Assembly (NCBI RefSeq): GCF_947170395.1
Contig: NZ_CAMVTE010000026.1
Location: 1-32,886, forward strand
Origin: an uncultured Methanobrevibacter sp.
Lineage (GTDB): Archaea; Methanobacteriota; Methanobacteria; Methanobacteriales; Methanobacteriaceae
Direction of reading: 5' to 3'
Length of the DNA: 32,886 bases
Shown: positions 32,014 through 32,886 of the stretch, one piece after another
How positions within the stretch are numbered: the stretch's first letter is position 1
How the letters are laid out: the number at the start of each line of letters is the position of its first letter
Position numbers and translations under genes: made by a program
The notes under the pieces: generated by a model
What the model was told of the DNA's origin: nothing
Database searches by the model: none
Seen by the model: only the letters and a program-made list of their open reading frames with translations

Positions 32014-32886
32014 TCAGTAGATTTTTTTGATATCTTCCGGTTTGATGGTAATGTCTTTGCGTCTGTATCTTACGGAGATGTCGTCACCGTTGATAGCATA
32101 AACCTGGCTTGAGTAGGTTTCCCCGTCATGATTGAATATGATTTCGTCACCTTTTTTAAGCACGACTTCAACATTATTTAGTTCAATTTTGATGTTGTTT
32201 CTTGCAGGTTTGGATTTGATGACCTCTTTTTTCGGTTCAGCAATTTCTATTTCAGGTTCTTTTCTTACATCACCGAATAATTTACGAGTATTTTCCTCTC
32301 TCATTGCTTGGTCATAATCATAATCATCTTCGGGTTCGTAATATTGACCAAATTCATCATGGGTCTCATTGATGATTGGTTCATATTCGTCCTCATATTC
32401 ATTGACGTTTCTGATGTATGTTTCCTCCAAATCAGAAATAGGATCGTATTCCTCTTCAGGTTCAGGTCTTAGTCTTTCTTTAACGTCCTGGAAAATTCTT
32501 GACCCTTTAATTGTATTTGTGATTTTGGCTAAATCTTTTCTGTAATCAAGGTCATTTTCCACTTCAGGTTCGCTGATTGAATTGTCTTCTTCCGGTTTGA
32601 TTTTGGTTGGGGATTTTAATGTTGGCTGTTTGATTTCTTCTTCGGTATTTAATAAGACATCTGTAATGCCGTCGCCTTCAGAGATGCTTTCGATTTTTTC
32701 CTCTTCGATTTCCTGAGAAGCATTTTCAATGGCTTCTTCAATGTCTTTTTGTGTTGTGGTCTGTGGAATCTCAGTTTCCACTTCACTTTCAGCTGCTTCA
32801 GGAACATTTTCTTCTTTTGGAGTTTCTTCAACATCTAAAACTTCTTGAATGGTTTCTTCTTTTACCTCTTCTTTTGGTTCTTCAGC
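32014..32886 (-). CDS. Acidic low-complexity protein, C-terminal part (runs off the window)
   Basis: The frame is open from the right edge, so at least 290 residues of a longer protein are present and its N terminus lies outside; a GTG at 32781 could be read as a start but has no visible need to be. Residues up to about 210 are strongly acidic and disordered (many EE, KEE, EEYDP; repeats like YEDEYEPIINE). The last 60 residues form a small beta-rich domain (IELNNVEVVLKKGDEIIFN to DISVRYRRKDITIKPEDIKKIY), perhaps SH3-like. I do not recognise the family; an acidic tether with a binding module is all that can be inferred. Confidence 0.75.
   Translation of the reverse strand, partial: AEEPKEEVKEETIQEVLDVEETPKEENVPEAAESEVETEIPQTTTQKDIEEAIENASQEIEEEKIESISEGDGITDVLLNTEEEIKQPTLKSPTKIKPEEDNSISEPEVENDLDYRKDLAKITNTIKGSRIFQDVKERLRPEPEEEYDPISDLEETYIRNVNEYEDEYEPIINETHDEFGQYYEPEDDYDYDQAMREENTRKLFGDVRKEPEIEIAEPKKEVIKSKPARNNIKIELNNVEVVLKKGDEIIFNHDGETYSSQVYAINGDDISVRYRRKDITIKPEDIKKIY

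Noticed and set aside
32649..32834. Lysine-rich frame on the minus strand near the right edge
   Set aside because: It is the shifted frame of the acidic protein's GAA-rich codons, with no start context.

Overview
The window is AT-rich DNA from a methanogenic archaeon of the order Methanobacteriales, most likely a gut or rumen Methanobrevibacter. Four things point there: archaeal-type ribosomal, RNA polymerase and isoprenoid genes in the order I recall from Methanothermobacter; archaeal TATA boxes (TTTATATA) paired with GGAGG/GGTGA ribosome-binding sites; a tRNA gene with no encoded CCA; and two large secreted beta-helix 'adhesin-like' proteins. Methanosphaera is a less likely alternative. All identities rest on reading the translated sequence by eye; nothing was searched.

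Layout. 1-1203 has no protein gene but is not featureless: it holds a near-perfect 40-nt tandem repeat and two TATA-box-led, hairpin-rich loci that look like paralogous small RNA genes. 1204-3573 is adhesin-like protein 1. On the minus strand, 3754-6125 is a lemA / DUF2207 pair. A tRNA-Ser(GGA) gene (6346-6430) and a structured leader precede the archaeal alpha operon: uS13, uS4, uS11, RpoD, eL18, uL13, uS9, RpoN and RpoK (6622-10616), ended by a hairpin over the rpoK stop codon. A second long plus-strand operon (10754-18866) runs enolase, ferredoxin, uS2, Memo family, mevalonate kinase, isopentenyl phosphate kinase, type 2 IPP isomerase, RNase J and prenyl diphosphate synthase; it joins translation, RNA decay and the lipid-precursor pathway.

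18867-26628 is an accessory block lying between idsA and gltX, which I recall as adjacent in Methanothermobacter. It contains an ADP-ribosylglycohydrolase behind a triple 19-nt repeat, a TrmB-type regulator divergent from a short-form hybrid cluster protein (hcp) plus a cupin with a palindrome between the promoters, a minus-strand operon of TPR membrane protein, ferredoxin-type aldo/keto reductase and methyltransferase, and an Rpn-like PD-(D/E)XK nuclease. gltX and a small unknown protein follow, then adhesin-like protein 2 (29037-31775), and the C-terminal part of an acidic protein that runs off the right edge.

The most interesting signals are the twin small-RNA-like loci at 691-1050, which share spacing and a loop motif while their stems differ in sequence; the TrmB/hcp operator; the triple repeat before the ADP-ribosylglycohydrolase; the habit of building terminators across stop codons; and the mosaic codon use and cysteine ladder of the adhesin-like proteins.
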